A stretch of 64,000 nt of DNA. It comes from Pseudomonadota bacterium. GTDB lineage: Bacteria > Pseudomonadota > Gammaproteobacteria > Burkholderiales > Thiobacillaceae. The notes under the pieces were generated by a model that saw nothing but the letters and a program-made list of their open reading frames with translations, made no database searches and was not told the DNA's origin. Positions 20,251 to 32,945 of this stretch are shown one piece after another (the stretch's first letter is position 1; each line of letters opens with the position of its first letter). A program made the translations under genes and the position numbers. The stretch lies in contig JAJZRE010000001.1 in NCBI GenBank assembly GCA_021802945.1, positions 138,334 to 202,333 on the forward strand, written 5' to 3'.

Positions 20251-21980
20251 CACGCGCCCCCCTTGGCCGGCGATGCATTCTCGGTCATCTTCGTCCCGGT
20301 TTCCGGCGCATCCGGCGGCAGCCCGAGCATGCGCAGGCTCGCGGCCATCACCTGGGCGAAGACGGGACCGGCCACGCTGCCGCCGTAATACACGCCGTCC
20401 GAGGGCTCGTCGATCGTCACGCCGATGATGAGGCGCGGATTCGACGCCGGCGCCATGCCGACAAAGGACGCCAGGTAGCGGTCGGGCGAGTAGCGGCCGT
20501 TGACCAGCTTGTGCGCGGTGCCGGTCTTGCCTGCCACGCGATAACCCGGCACCCGGGTCAGCGTCCCGGTGCCGCCTTCCTGCGTCACCGTTTCCATCAT
20601 CGCACGCACTTCCCGCGCCACGGTCGGCGAGAACACGCGCTCGCCGACGATTTCCTGCGGCTCGCGCTTGAGAAACGACAGCGGCATGACTTCGCCGTCG
20701 TTGGCGAATGCCATGTAGGCGCGGGTCAGTTGCAGCAGGCTCACCGACAGGCCGTAGCCGTACGCCATGGTGGCCTGTTCGACCGGCCTCCAGGTGGCCG
20801 GGTCGCGCAGCCGCCCGGCGGTTTCGCCCGGGAAGCCGGACCCCGGCAGCTGGCCGAATCCGGCGCGGTGCAGCACCTCCCAGTGTTGCTGCGGCGTCAG
20901 CGTCATCGCCATCTTGGCGGCACCGATGTTGCTCGATATCTGGATGATCTGGGTCACCGTCAGGTGGTCGTGGTGGTGTTCGTCGCGCACCAGCTTGTTG
21001 CCGACGCGGAAATCGTCCGGCGTCTCGATCACGCTGTCGGGACGGAACAGGCCGCGCTCGAGCACCGCGGCCGCGACAAAGGGCTTGATGGTCGAACCCG
21101 GTTCGAAGGTGTCGATCACCGCGCGGTTGCGCATCAGGTCCGGCTTGTAATTCTGGCGGTTGTTGGGATTGAAGACCGGCTGGTTCGCCAGCGCGAGAAT
21201 CTCGCCGGTCTTGGCGTCGAGCACCACGATGCTGCCGCCCTTGGCCTTGTGTTTGGCGATCGCCGCCGCCAGTTCGCGGTGTGCCAGATACTGGATCCGC
21301 AGATCGAGCGACAGCGTCAGATTGCCGCCCATCTGCGCGGTCTTGATCGGCGCCAGATCGCGGATGGTGTTGCCGTGGCGATCGCGCAGGATCTGCCGCT
21401 CGCCCGCCCGTCCGGCCAGCCAGTCCTGATAGGCGCGCTCGACGCCCTCCTGCCCCTTGTCGTCCACATTGGTGAAGCCCACCACCTGGGCGGTCACTTC
21501 GCCGGCCGGATAGTAGCGGCGGAACTCGCGCCGCAGGGACAGGCCCGGCAGCCCCATGGTGGCGATCCTGGCCGCCTGCTCCGGCGTGACGGGGCGCCGC
21601 ACGGCGAATTCGCCGCGCGTCCTGTGGGTCAGCATTCTGGAAAGTTCCGCCGGGGGGACGTCCAGCACCCGGGCCAGATGGGCACGCTGATCCGCCGACA
21701 GATTGAGGTCGGCCGGACGCGCCCACAGGGACTCGACGGGCGTGCTGATCGCCAGCAGCTGGCCGTAACGGTCGGTGACCTGTCCGCGATGCGCGGGGAG
21801 GGTAAGGTTGCGATTGGATACGGCATCGCCCTTGCCCTGCAGATAATCGGTATTGAGGCCCTGCAGATAGAATGCGCGGCCTGTGACCACCGCCATCCCG
21901 GCGAGCAGCAGGCCGCCCATCGCCGCCATGCGCCAGGGGGCAAGATTCAGCTTGAGCAGTTTGCGCGAGTGGTAATTCAT
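20250..21980 (-). CDS. ftsI: Peptidoglycan D,D-transpeptidase FtsI (PBP3)
   Basis: Septal class B penicillin-binding protein, partner of FtsW. The protein is 576 aa with one N-terminal membrane helix (about 18-36) followed by the pedestal and transpeptidase domains. Catalytic motifs are S296-TIK-299, SSN at 349-351 and KTG at 485-487, all intact. The start at 21980 overlaps the ftsL stop by 4 nt. Confidence 0.96.
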   Translation of the reverse strand: MNYHSRKLLKLNLAPWRMAAMGGLLLAGMAVVTGRAFYLQGLNTDYLQGKGDAVSNRNLTLPAHRGQVTDRYGQLLAISTPVESLWARPADLNLSADQRAHLARVLDVPPAELSRMLTHRTRGEFAVRRPVTPEQAARIATMGLPGLSLRREFRRYYPAGEVTAQVVGFTNVDDKGQEGVERAYQDWLAGRAGERQILRDRHGNTIRDLAPIKTAQMGGNLTLSLDLRIQYLAHRELAAAIAKHKAKGGSIVVLDAKTGEILALANQPVFNPNNRQNYKPDLMRNRAVIDTFEPGSTIKPFVAAAVLERGLFRPDSVIETPDDFRVGNKLVRDEHHHDHLTVTQIIQISSNIGAAKMAMTLTPQQHWEVLHRAGFGQLPGSGFPGETAGRLRDPATWRPVEQATMAYGYGLSVSLLQLTRAYMAFANDGEVMPLSFLKREPQEIVGERVFSPTVAREVRAMMETVTQEGGTGTLTRVPGYRVAGKTGTAHKLVNGRYSPDRYLASFVGMAPASNPRLIIGVTIDEPSDGVYYGGSVAGPVFAQVMAASLRMLGLPPDAPETGTKMTENASPAKGGA

Positions 21981-22249
21981 GGCGCGTTCGTCAGCGTTTC
22001 GATGCGCACACGGTCATGCGGCGGCGCGATCAGGCCCAGCCGGGTTCTTGCCAGCATATCGACGCGCGCCGGGTTGGCCCACGTGCCTTGTTCCAGCTGC
22101 AATTGCCCCCATTGCTCGTCCAGCCCGCGCGCCTCTTTCTTCAGGCGCTCCAGTTCCACGAAATACGTACGTGCACGATGCTGTGCCTGGACAACCGCCA
22201 AGGCACATGCCACCAGCACCAACGCCAGGATGACGTTGAGGCGGCTCAC
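21977..22249 (-). CDS. ftsL: Cell division protein FtsL
   Basis: Small bitopic divisome protein that works with FtsB and FtsQ to activate FtsWI. The protein is 90 aa from a GTG at 22249 that overlaps the rsmH stop by 4 nt (GTGA). One membrane helix (about 4-22) is followed by a heptad-like coiled coil ([20 protein letters not shown]). The frame is open upstream inside rsmH, but the helix position and overlap fix this start. Confidence 0.9.
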   Translation of the reverse strand: MSRLNVILALVLVACALAVVQAQHRARTYFVELERLKKEARGLDEQWGQLQLEQGTWANPARVDMLARTRLGLIAPPHDRVRIETLTNAP

Positions 22250-23181
22250 GCCACCCCTCCGTTCATTCGCTCCGCCACCCGCAGCACGGCACTGCGCGCC
22301 CGCGGATTGGCCGCCACTTCGGCATCGGTCGCGTGCTGCGCGCGTCCCACCCGCTTCAGCCGCCCCGGTTTCAGCATGGCGGCCGGAATCGGCAAGCGGC
22401 GCGGCGCCTGCTCGCCCAGAGCCTCGTCGCGCATGAAGCGCTTGACGATGCGGTCTTCCAGCGAATGGAAGCTGATGACCGCGAGGCGTCCACCCGGTTG
22501 CAGCCTGTCCACGCACTGCGGCAGCACGGCGCTCAGTTCTTCCAGTTCGCGGTTGAGATAAATCCGTATAGCCTGGAAGCTGCGGGTCGCCGGGTGTTGC
22601 CCCGGTTCGCGCTTTTTGACCGTTGCGGCAATGAGGTTCGCAAGCTGCCCGGTGCTGCGGATGGCTTCTTCCTGCCGTGCCGCAACAATCGCGCGCGCAA
22701 TCGATTTAGCAAACCGCTCTTCCCCGAAGGTGCGGATGACTTCACTGATCTCCCCCTCTGCCGCCGTCGCCAGCCAGTCCGCCGCCGACAGCCCGCTGCC
22801 CGGATCCATGCGCATGTCGAGCGGCGCATCGAAACGGAAGCTGAATCCGCGCGTCGCGTCGTCAAGCTGCGGCGACGACACCCCGATATCCAGCAGAATT
22901 CCGTTCACCAGCGTCACGCCCAGTTCATCCAGCACCGCGCCCAGGCGCGAAAACGCGCTCCGCACCAGCGTCAGCCGCGCGTCTCCCAGCGCGTTTCCGG
23001 CGCGGATGGCATCGGGATCGCGGTCCAGCGCGATCAGACGCCCCCGCGCACCCAACGCCGCCAGAATCAGCCGGCTGTGCCCGCCGCGCCCGAAGGTGGC
23101 ATCGACATACACGCCATCGGGCCTGATCGCCAGCGCCGCCACCGCCTCCTGTGCCAGCACCGGCACATGGGCGGGCTCCAT
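22246..23181 (-). CDS. rsmH: 16S rRNA (cytosine(1402)-N4)-methyltransferase
   Basis: Methylates N4 of C1402 in the ribosomal P site using S-adenosylmethionine. The protein is 311 aa from the ATG at 23181, which shares one base with the mraZ stop. [18 protein letters not shown], the SAM-binding [35 protein letters not shown] and [16 protein letters not shown] all match the family. It is in the standard second position of the dcw cluster. Confidence 0.96.
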   Translation of the reverse strand: MEPAHVPVLAQEAVAALAIRPDGVYVDATFGRGGHSRLILAALGARGRLIALDRDPDAIRAGNALGDARLTLVRSAFSRLGAVLDELGVTLVNGILLDIGVSSPQLDDATRGFSFRFDAPLDMRMDPGSGLSAADWLATAAEGEISEVIRTFGEERFAKSIARAIVAARQEEAIRSTGQLANLIAATVKKREPGQHPATRSFQAIRIYLNRELEELSAVLPQCVDRLQPGGRLAVISFHSLEDRIVKRFMRDEALGEQAPRRLPIPAAMLKPGRLKRVGRAQHATDAEVAANPRARSAVLRVAERMNGGVA

Positions 23182-23627
23182 CACAACGTGAACCCCTCCA
23201 GCTCGGGCGGCAGCGCGTCGTCGCTGAAGCTCAGCGCCTGCGACACCTGCGCCTCCCAGCGCGCCTCGTTCCACAGTTCGACCTTGCTGCCCTGCCCCAC
23301 CAGCACGACGCTTTTGTCCAGCTCGGCGAACTTGCGCAGCATCGGAGGCAGCAGCACGCGACCGGCGCCGTCCATGTCCGTGTCGTGCGCGTAGCCGACG
23401 AGCAATTGCTTGAGGCTGCGGGTGCGGGGATTGAAATCGGAGAGGCCGTTGAGTTTCTTCTCGATCGGCTCCCATTCGGGCAGGGGATAGAGCAGCAGGC
23501 ACTGGCCGGGGTCGGCGGTGACCACCACGCGACCGCCACCATTCACCAGGAGGGCATCGCGATAGCGCGCCGGCACCACGAGCCGGTTCTTGCTATCCAG
23601 ACTGACCGTTGCGACCCCCCGAAACAT
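23181..23627 (-). CDS. mraZ: Transcriptional regulator MraZ
   Basis: First gene of the dcw cluster. In E. coli the MraZ ring represses its own operon by binding tandem repeats in the promoter. The protein is 148 aa from the ATG at 23627 ([20 protein letters not shown]), with two SpoVT/AbrB-like halves; the second shows [25 protein letters not shown] ribosome-binding stretch precedes the start. Four repeats with exact 10-bp spacing lie just upstream, so autoregulation is expected. Confidence 0.95.
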   Translation of the reverse strand: MFRGVATVSLDSKNRLVVPARYRDALLVNGGGRVVVTADPGQCLLLYPLPEWEPIEKKLNGLSDFNPRTRSLKQLLVGYAHDTDMDGAGRVLLPPMLRKFAELDKSVVLVGQGSKVELWNEARWEAQVSQALSFSDDALPPELEGFTL

Positions 23628-23672
23628 GCCCCCCCCGTATTGAAATTGATTGTGACTGGACGGGCGCATTCT

Positions 23673-23707
23673 CCCACAACTCCCCACCAATCACCACTTG
23701 CACCCAC
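23673..23707 (-). promoter_or_regulatory. MraZ-binding repeats (four boxes, 10-bp period)
   Basis: Reading the minus strand, GTGGG, GTGGT, GTGGG and GTGGG begin at 23707, 23697, 23687 and 23677, exactly 10 bp apart. The first box overlaps the -10 element and the rest lie just downstream of the expected transcription start. This matches the known MraZ operator layout of TGGG-type repeats about one helical turn apart. Confidence 0.85.
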
Positions 23708-23734
23708 TATAGGGGATAGTTTTGGGGGGGTCAA
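23706..23734 (-). promoter_or_regulatory. Sigma70 promoter of the dcw cluster
   Basis: On the minus strand TTGACC (23734-23729) and TATAGT (23711-23706) are separated by 17 nt. They lie about 80 bp upstream of the mraZ start and overlap the first MraZ box. No equally good promoter was seen further inside the cluster. Confidence 0.8.
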
Positions 23735-23746
23735 GCTGGCGGACGC

Positions 23747-23778
23747 AAAAAAACCCCTACGCCTCAATGACTTAGGGG
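23747..23778 (-). terminator. Rho-independent terminator downstream of rnpB
   Basis: On the minus strand CCCCTA and TAGGGG form a stem around a 13-nt loop, followed by seven T. It lies between the RNase P RNA and the dcw promoter, about 100 nt after the RNA 3' end, and insulates the two transcription units. Confidence 0.8.
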
Positions 23779-23789
23779 TGGTTTCGGGT

Positions 23790-23798
23790 TGTGGATAA
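23790..23798. other. Consensus DnaA box
   Basis: TGTGGATAA (TTATCCACA on the minus strand) is a perfect match to the DnaA box consensus. It is isolated, lying between the rnpB RNA and its terminator. No cluster of further boxes or AT-rich unwinding region was seen, so it is not an origin by itself. Confidence 0.5.
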
Positions 23799-23877
23799 GT
23801 TTCTGGAAAAACCGATGCTTAGACGCTTCTTTTTCCCTGCTATTGAGGAAAAATGGCTAAGTGTTTGAATTGAATGG

Positions 23878-24194
23878 GAAGTGGGAAAGCGGATCGATAA
23901 GCCGGGTTCTGTCGTGGGCAACCATTCCTCTAGGCCGGCCATTGCTGACCGGCTCAAGCCACCTACCCGCAGACTCAGCGAGCCGCTTCATCGCCTGCCT
24001 ATTTGGTGTTGCTCCGGATGGAGGTTACCGCGTTTCACCGTAACTCAATACGCTCGTCTCTGTGGCCCTGTTCCTCGCCTCGCGGCGTCCGGCCGTTAGC
24101 CGGCATCCTGCTCTGTGGAGCCCGGACTTTCCTCTCCCGCCCATGCCCCCCGAAGAGGGCTTGCGCGGCAGCGGTTGCCTGACCTGCTTTCCCG
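23878..24194 (-). ncRNA. rnpB: RNase P RNA (class A)
   Basis: Catalytic RNA that matures the 5' ends of tRNAs. The conserved core is clear on the minus strand: GAGGAAAGTCCGGGCTCC near the 5' part, ACAGAGACGAG, the GGTGAAACGCGG segment, GGTAGGTGGCTTGAGC-like sequence and the 3' AGAACCCGGCTTATCGATC. The ends were set by the P1 helix: GGGAAAGCAGGUC near 24193 pairs with GAUCCGCUUUCCC ending near 23883 with a single mismatch. End positions are accurate to a few bases. The -10 element TATAAT sits at 24206-24201. Confidence 0.93.
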
Positions 24195-24200
24195 CTCGCA

Positions 24201-24206
24201 ATTATA
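24201..24206 (-). promoter_or_regulatory. -10 element of the rnpB promoter
   Basis: TATAAT on the minus strand, 7 to 12 bases upstream of the predicted RNase P RNA start. The -35 region is weak; no close match to TTGACA is present at the right distance. Confidence 0.6.
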
Positions 24207-24285
24207 GAACTTTCGCTTGACTCCATCTGCCGATTTGCTACAGAAAGATGTCCGGGGCGGAATTTACCCCACCAGGAGCGCCATC

Positions 24286-24798
24286 ATGAGAAGACGACTG
24301 TATTTCATGGTGCCGGACGTGACCAGCGCCCGACAGATCCGCGACGAACTTCTGCTGGCCCGCATCGAGGATGGCCATATCCATGTCATGGCGCGCGACG
24401 GCGTGCCGCTGCCAGGCTTGCACGAAGCCTCGATCCTGCAAAAAACCGATTTTGTCCACGGCGCCGAAACGGGATTGGCGGTGGGCGGCGGCATCGGCAT
24501 TATTGCGGGTCTGGTGGCCGTGGCGTTCCCGCCGGCGGGCGTCGACCTGCAACTCGTCACCATCCTGCTCACCGCCTTGATCGGCGCCGCGTTTGGCGCC
24601 TGGGTGGCCAGCATGGTCGCCAGTGCGATTCCCAATTCGCGCCTGAAAGCCTTCGAGTCGGCCATCGCCGCCGGGCACATTCTGATGATGGTCGACGCAC
24701 CGGCCGGGCGGGTCGACGAAATCAGGAAGCGGGTTGCCACCTGCCATCCCGAAGCGATGAATTCCGGGATCGAGCCCACCATCCCGGCCTTCCCGTAA
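24286..24798 (+). CDS. DUF1269-like small membrane protein
   Basis: Protein of 170 aa. The start at 24286 has AGGAG upstream. A soluble N-terminal part (about 1-55, with VPDVTSARQIRDELLLARI) is followed by two hydrophobic, glycine-rich helices (about 65-85 and 90-115) and a C-terminal soluble part ending in VDAPAGRVDEIRKRVATCH. This ferredoxin-like-half plus double glycine-zipper layout is typical of DUF1269-type proteins, whose biochemical role is not known. It is divergent from rnpB and stands alone. Confidence 0.75.
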   Translation: MRRRLYFMVPDVTSARQIRDELLLARIEDGHIHVMARDGVPLPGLHEASILQKTDFVHGAETGLAVGGGIGIIAGLVAVAFPPAGVDLQLVTILLTALIGAAFGAWVASMVASAIPNSRLKAFESAIAAGHILMMVDAPAGRVDEIRKRVATCHPEAMNSGIEPTIPAFP

Positions 24799-24906
24799 GA
24801 TCCTCCTCCCGCGCAGCGCAATACTGCGCGCTTGGAAGCGCCCGGCGGGCATCGACGCTGGCTGGCTTCCGTCGCGGCAGACTTCCCCTGGACTGCCGTT
24901 TTTCTG

Positions 24907-28348
<3,442 letters not shown>

Positions 28349-28366
28349 GCGCTTCGCCTTCAATTG

Positions 28367-28846
28367 ATGCAGCCGCCCGCCTTCGAGCACAAGCTGTGCG
28401 CGCCCGCCGACCTGGCCGTCCGGCTTGCGCAACTGCCGCGTCCGTGGGTGTTCACCAACGGCTGCTTCGACATCCTGCATCGCGGCCACGTGACGTATCT
28501 GGCTGAGGCCCGGGCGCTCGGCGCCTCGCTCATCGTCGCGGTGAATTCGGATGCCTCGGTGAGGCGCCAGGGCAAGGGCGCCGACCGTCCGGTCAACACG
28601 CTGGAGAACCGCATGGCCCTGCTGGCGGCGCTGGAATCCGTGTCGCTGGTGACCTGGTTCGACGCCGACACCCCGCTCGAACTCATCCGAACCATCCGCC
28701 CCGACGTGCTGGTGAAGGGCGGCGACTGGACGCCGGACCGGATCGTCGGCGCGGCGGACGTGACGGGCTGGGGCGGCAGCGTGCACTCGATCCCGTTCCG
28801 GCATCACACCTCGACCACCGCGCTCCTCGAGCGCATCCGCTCATGA
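28367..28846 (+). CDS. rfaE2: D-glycero-beta-D-manno-heptose 1-phosphate adenylyltransferase
   Basis: Nucleotidyltransferase of 159 aa that activates heptose-1-phosphate to ADP-heptose for LPS core synthesis. The start region [20 protein letters not shown] contains the HxGH motif, and [30 protein letters not shown] and ALLERIR are family-typical. It is the separate adenylyltransferase half; no HldE kinase domain is fused and no kinase gene is in the window. The ATG at 28367 was used; a TTG precedes it directly. It lies 18 bp after the BON lipoprotein gene. Confidence 0.93.
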   Translation: MQPPAFEHKLCAPADLAVRLAQLPRPWVFTNGCFDILHRGHVTYLAEARALGASLIVAVNSDASVRRQGKGADRPVNTLENRMALLAALESVSLVTWFDADTPLELIRTIRPDVLVKGGDWTPDRIVGAADVTGWGGSVHSIPFRHHTSTTALLERIRS

Positions 28847-28856
28847 TCGGCTCTTT

Positions 28857-30320
28857 ATGATTTATCGCGACCTGCGCGATTTCGTCGCGCAACTCGAAAA
28901 AATGGGCGAACTGAAACGCATCGCCATCGAGGTCGACCCCAAACTCGAGATGACCGAAATCGCCGACCGCGTGCTGCGCGCCGGCGGCCCGGCGCTGCTG
29001 TTCGAAAATCCCAAGGGCCATGGCATGCCGGTGCTGGCCAACCTGTTCGGCACGGTCAAGCGTGTGGCGCTGGGGATGGGCGAAGACGACCCGAGCCGGC
29101 TGCGCGAAGTCGGCAAGCTTCTGGCCTACCTGAAGGAACCCGAACCGCCCAAGGGCCTGCGCGACGCCTGGGACAAGTGGCCGGTACTTAAGCAGGTGTT
29201 GAACATGGCGCCGAAGGAAGTCAGAAGCGCGCCCTGCCAGGAGATCGTGTGGGAAGGCGCCGACGTCGACCTGTCGCGCCTGCCGATCCAGCACTGCTGG
29301 CCGGGCGACGTCGCGCCACTGATCACCTGGGGACTGACCGTCACCCGCGGCCCGCACAAGAAGCGGCAGAACCTCGGCATCTACCGCCAGCAGGTGATCG
29401 CGCCGAACAAGCTCATCATGCGCTGGCTGGCGCATCGCGGCGGCGCGCTGGATTTCCGCGAGCATACGCTCGCGCATCCGGGCGAGCCGTTCCCGGTGGC
29501 CGTCGCGCTCGGCGCCGACCCGGCGACCATTCTCGGCGCGGTCACCCCGGTGCCGGACACGCTCTCCGAATACCAGTTCGCCGGCCTCCTGCGCGGCGCG
29601 AAGACAGAAGTGGTGCAATGCCTCGGCAGCGACCTGCAGGTGCCGGCGTCGGCCGAGATCGTGCTCGAAGGCGTGATCCACCCCGGCGAGACCGCGCTGG
29701 AAGGTCCGTACGGCGACCACACCGGTTACTACAACGAGCAGGAAACCTTCCCGGTCTTCACCGTCGAGCGCATCACGATGCGGCGCGACCCGATCTACCA
29801 CAGCACCTACACCGGCAAGCCGCCCGACGAGCCTGCCATCCTCGGCGTCGCGCTGAACGAAGTGTTCGTACCGCTGCTGCAGAAGCAGTTTCCCGAGATC
29901 ATCGACTTCTACCTGCCGCCCGAAGGCTGCTCGTACCGCATGGCCGTGGTGAGCATGAAAAAGGCCTACCCCGGCCATGCCAAGCGCGTGATGTTCGGCG
30001 TGTGGAGCTTCCTGCGCCAGTTCATGTACACCAAGTTCATCCTCGTCACCGACGACGACGTCGACGTGCGCGACTGGAAGGACGTCATGTGGGCGCTCAC
30101 GACGCGCGTCGACCCCGCGCGCGACACGCTGCTGGTGGAGAACACGCCGATCGACTACCTCGACTTCGCCAGCCCGGTGTCGGGGCTGGGAAGCAAGATG
30201 GGCATCGACGCCACCAACAAGTGGCCGGGCGAGACCGCGCGCGAGTGGGGCACGCCGATCGTGATGGATGCGGCCATCAAGGCGCGGGTCGACGCGCTGT
30301 GGAAAGAGCTGAATCTGTAA
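28857..30320 (+). CDS. ubiD: 4-hydroxy-3-polyprenylbenzoate decarboxylase
   Basis: Prenylated-FMN-dependent decarboxylase of ubiquinone synthesis. The protein is 487 aa. It begins [20 protein letters not shown] and has [31 protein letters not shown] with the catalytic acids, and KYSRKxxP-equivalent DATNKWPGE near the C-terminus. The prFMN supplier UbiX is not in the window. It starts 10 bp after rfaE2. Confidence 0.95.
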   Translation: MIYRDLRDFVAQLEKMGELKRIAIEVDPKLEMTEIADRVLRAGGPALLFENPKGHGMPVLANLFGTVKRVALGMGEDDPSRLREVGKLLAYLKEPEPPKGLRDAWDKWPVLKQVLNMAPKEVRSAPCQEIVWEGADVDLSRLPIQHCWPGDVAPLITWGLTVTRGPHKKRQNLGIYRQQVIAPNKLIMRWLAHRGGALDFREHTLAHPGEPFPVAVALGADPATILGAVTPVPDTLSEYQFAGLLRGAKTEVVQCLGSDLQVPASAEIVLEGVIHPGETALEGPYGDHTGYYNEQETFPVFTVERITMRRDPIYHSTYTGKPPDEPAILGVALNEVFVPLLQKQFPEIIDFYLPPEGCSYRMAVVSMKKAYPGHAKRVMFGVWSFLRQFMYTKFILVTDDDVDVRDWKDVMWALTTRVDPARDTLLVENTPIDYLDFASPVSGLGSKMGIDATNKWPGETAREWGTPIVMDAAIKARVDALWKELNL

Positions 30321-30322
30321 GC

Positions 30323-31555
30323 ATGGCGACCAAGGATATTTATCTCGGCCGCCAGCCCATTCTCGATCGCGAACAGCGCATTGTCGCGTACGAACTGCTG
30401 TTTCGGGCCGGCCATACGTCGGGCGCCATGATCTCCGACGACATGCAGGCGACCGCCAGCGTCATTCATCACGCCTTCAGCGAAATGGGCGTGCAAAGCG
30501 TATTGGGCACGCAGCGGGGCTTCATCAACGTCAGCGCCGACATGCTGCTGTCCGATCTGGTCGAACTGCTGCCCGCGACGCAAATCGTGCTGGAGCTGCT
30601 CGAGACCATTCGCGTCGACGATGCGGTGATCGAGCGTTGCCGCGCACTCAGGCAGATGGGCTTCACGCTGGCGCTGGACGACTTCGTATTCGACGAGCGC
30701 TACCGCCCGCTGCTGGAACTGGTCGACATCGTCAAGATCGACATATTGCAGCACAGCCGCGAAGCGCTGCCGTCGATGGTGAACCGGCTCAGGGGGTGGC
30801 CCGTGAAGCTGCTGGCCGAAAAAGTCGACAGCGCCGAACAGGCAGCCTACTGCCTGTCGCTCGGATTCGAGCTGTTCCAGGGCTATTACTTTGCACGCCC
30901 GCTGGTGTTGTCCGCGAAGCGCGCCGATCCGAGCCAGCTGGCGTTGATCCAGCTGCTGGGACTGGTGCTGCGCGACGCCGATACGCCACAGATCGAACAG
31001 GTCTTCAAGCAGCATCCCAATCTGACCTACAACCTCATGCGACTGGTGAATTCGGTGGCAAGCGGTGTCCATCGCGGCATCGCTTCGGTCTCGCAGGCCA
31101 TCCTGGTGCTGGGCCGCAAGCAGTTGCAGCGCTGGCTGCAGCTGCTGCTGTTCACCCTGCAGGGGGGATCGACCTACCCGAGCCCGTTGCTGCTGATGGC
31201 CGCCACACGCGGCAAGATGATCGAACTGCTGGCTGCGAAGCAGCAGCGCGATGCCGAGTACTGCGACGAAGCGTTCATGGCGGGGATACTGTCTCTGATC
31301 GAGAGCCTGATCGACAAGCCGCTGGCCGAGATCGTCAAGGAACTCAATCTGGGCGAGCGCCTTGCGGCAGCCCTGCTGCGACGGGAAGGCGAAATGGGTG
31401 TGCTGCTGCAACTGGTCGAAAGCGTCGAACACCCCTGCCCGGACGACACGCATGCCTTGCTGGCGCAAACCGGCGCACTGTCGCTGTCGGACGTGACCTC
31501 GGCCGAAATCGATGCCATGTCCTGGGCGAACCAGGTGGCGGAAGCGGCTTCGTGA
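30323..31555 (+). CDS. EAL-HDOD signalling protein (YuxH family)
   Basis: Cytoplasmic protein of 410 aa starting two bases after ubiD. The N-terminal half (about 1-205) is an EAL-like domain that begins IYLGRQPILDREQRIVAYEL. It has YELLF in place of EAL and keeps LALDDFVF and VKIDIL, but lacks the full phosphodiesterase motif set. The C-terminal half (about 205-400) is an HDOD domain (PNLTYNLMRLVNSVAS, ILVLGRKQLQRWL). YuxH-type proteins usually lack cyclic di-GMP hydrolysis and act as regulators; the partner here is unknown. Confidence 0.85.
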   Translation: MATKDIYLGRQPILDREQRIVAYELLFRAGHTSGAMISDDMQATASVIHHAFSEMGVQSVLGTQRGFINVSADMLLSDLVELLPATQIVLELLETIRVDDAVIERCRALRQMGFTLALDDFVFDERYRPLLELVDIVKIDILQHSREALPSMVNRLRGWPVKLLAEKVDSAEQAAYCLSLGFELFQGYYFARPLVLSAKRADPSQLALIQLLGLVLRDADTPQIEQVFKQHPNLTYNLMRLVNSVASGVHRGIASVSQAILVLGRKQLQRWLQLLLFTLQGGSTYPSPLLLMAATRGKMIELLAAKQQRDAEYCDEAFMAGILSLIESLIDKPLAEIVKELNLGERLAAALLRREGEMGVLLQLVESVEHPCPDDTHALLAQTGALSLSDVTSAEIDAMSWANQVAEAAS

Positions 31556-31589
31556 ACGCCGCCCGAACCGACTGCCCGGGACTGCGACC

Positions 31590-32150
31590 ATGACAGACAA
31601 GGTCCCGGGGAGGCGCACCTGCCTCTACACCCCCGAGCAGCTCGACGCCATCGTCGGCGACATGGCGCGCCAGGCGGCGGGCCTGCTGACCGGCCGCACC
31701 CGGGTCGTGATCGTCGGCATCCTGCGGCGCGGCGCGCCGCTGGCCGACCGGCTGCACGCGCGGCTGGCCGGCGACTACGGCCTGACCGGCTGCGTGCGGC
31801 TGGATCTCAGGATCAAGCGCTACGCCGACGATCTCACCCTGCTCTATCCGGAAACGCAGCTGACCGAGAATCCGGCGCACGCGGGTCTGGATCTCGCCGG
31901 CCACACGGTGCTGGTGGTCGACGACGTCATGTATCGCGGCCATTCCATGCTGCGTGCCATAGCGTATCTCGCCGGCAAGCAGCCGGAGGAAATCCGTACC
32001 GTGGTGCTGGTGGATCGCGGCGCGGCAAAACTGCCGGTACGCACCGACATCGTCGGCGTCCGCCTCGACGTCGCGCCCTCGGACATCATCGAATGCAACG
32101 TCCCGCCTTACGAGGACAGCTTCAGGATCGACCTGCTGCAGCCCGAATAG
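31590..32150 (+). CDS. PyrR-like phosphoribosyltransferase
   Basis: Protein of 186 aa with the type I phosphoribosyltransferase fold. The PRPP-binding loop is VLVVDDVMYRGHSM, and GILRRGAPLADRLHARL and RLDLRIKRY occupy the expected flexible-loop and core positions. The layout resembles PyrR, which in Proteobacteria may act as a regulator or a uracil phosphoribosyltransferase; no pyrimidine genes are next to it here. The ATG at 31590 follows the EAL-HDOD stop by 34 bases. Confidence 0.8.
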   Translation: MTDKVPGRRTCLYTPEQLDAIVGDMARQAAGLLTGRTRVVIVGILRRGAPLADRLHARLAGDYGLTGCVRLDLRIKRYADDLTLLYPETQLTENPAHAGLDLAGHTVLVVDDVMYRGHSMLRAIAYLAGKQPEEIRTVVLVDRGAAKLPVRTDIVGVRLDVAPSDIIECNVPPYEDSFRIDLLQPE

Positions 32151-32225
32151 GGGAACTTCGGGCACGCAAGGCCTATCATTCGACAGGCGGCTCATGCCGA
32201 GTGTCTCAACTGACGGGAGAACCAC

Positions 32226-32768
32226 ATGAATAAATCCATGCTGACAGGCGTCGTCGCAGGCGCCGTTGCCGTGACCGCGCTGGGCGGCGTAGCGGGCTAC
32301 AAGGCCCTGCATCCGGAGCCGGAATTCGCCGACGTGCTGGCGGTCAAGCCTGTGACCGAAACCACCAAAACGCCCAGGCAGGTCTGCCACGACGTGGTCA
32401 TCAACGAACAGGCGCCGGTCAAGGATCCCAACCGCATCGCCGGCACCGCGATCGGCGCGGTCGCGGGCGGCCTGCTCGGCAACCAGGTGGGCGGCGGAAC
32501 CGGGCGCACCCTGGCCACCGTCGCGGGCGCGGCGGCCGGCGGCTATGCAGGCAACCAGGTGCAGAAGAACATGCAGGAGAAGGACACCGTCAGCCGCACC
32601 GAAACGCGCTGCAAGACCGTCTACGAATCGCACACCCGAACCATCGGCTACGACGTGCGCTACCGCCTCGGCAAGCAAGAAAGCCTGGTGCGCATGGCGC
32701 ATCGGCCCGGCCCGCGCATTCCGGTGAAAGACGGGAAGCTGCAGCTCGACGCCCCCCCGGCATCCTGA
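32226..32768 (+). CDS. Glycine-zipper 2TM domain envelope protein
   Basis: Protein of 180 aa with an N-terminal membrane anchor or signal (MNKSMLTGVVAGAVAVTALG). A glycine-zipper double helix follows (GTAIGAVAGGLLGNQVGGG and VAGAAAGGYAGNQVQK, about 76-118), then a C-terminal soluble domain with two cysteines overall (VCHDV and TRCKTVY). Such proteins resemble the SlyB/Rickettsia 17-kDa antigen group of outer-membrane proteins. The start has GGGAGAACC upstream. The precise function is unknown. Confidence 0.85.
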   Translation: MNKSMLTGVVAGAVAVTALGGVAGYKALHPEPEFADVLAVKPVTETTKTPRQVCHDVVINEQAPVKDPNRIAGTAIGAVAGGLLGNQVGGGTGRTLATVAGAAAGGYAGNQVQKNMQEKDTVSRTETRCKTVYESHTRTIGYDVRYRLGKQESLVRMAHRPGPRIPVKDGKLQLDAPPAS

Positions 32769-32945
32769 GCGCGCCAGCCGGTCCGGCGCGGCCAGGCGAT
32801 GGCGTGGCCACCCCGTCGTCCGGCGGGGCAGCCTGCCCCAGCCGCGCGATGCGCCCCACCTCGTTCCCGTACCAGCCGCGATCCTGCTGGCTGGGCTCCG
32901 CCCCCATGCGCCCAGAGCGCCAGCCACCTCGCCCACGCGGGCGCC

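Noticed and set aside
20511..22436. 641-codon open frame on the plus strand opposite ftsI, ftsL and rsmH
   Set aside because: The ftsI catalytic motifs and ftsL and rsmH are on the other strand. The plus-strand product has no family features.
23780..23800. Replication origin near the DnaA box
   Set aside because: A single box with no further boxes, no AT-rich unwinding stretch and no dnaA, dnaN or parAB genes in the window.
24799..24906. Hairpin GCGCAG/CTGCGC after the DUF1269-like gene
   Set aside because: No T-run follows on either side, so it was not called a terminator.
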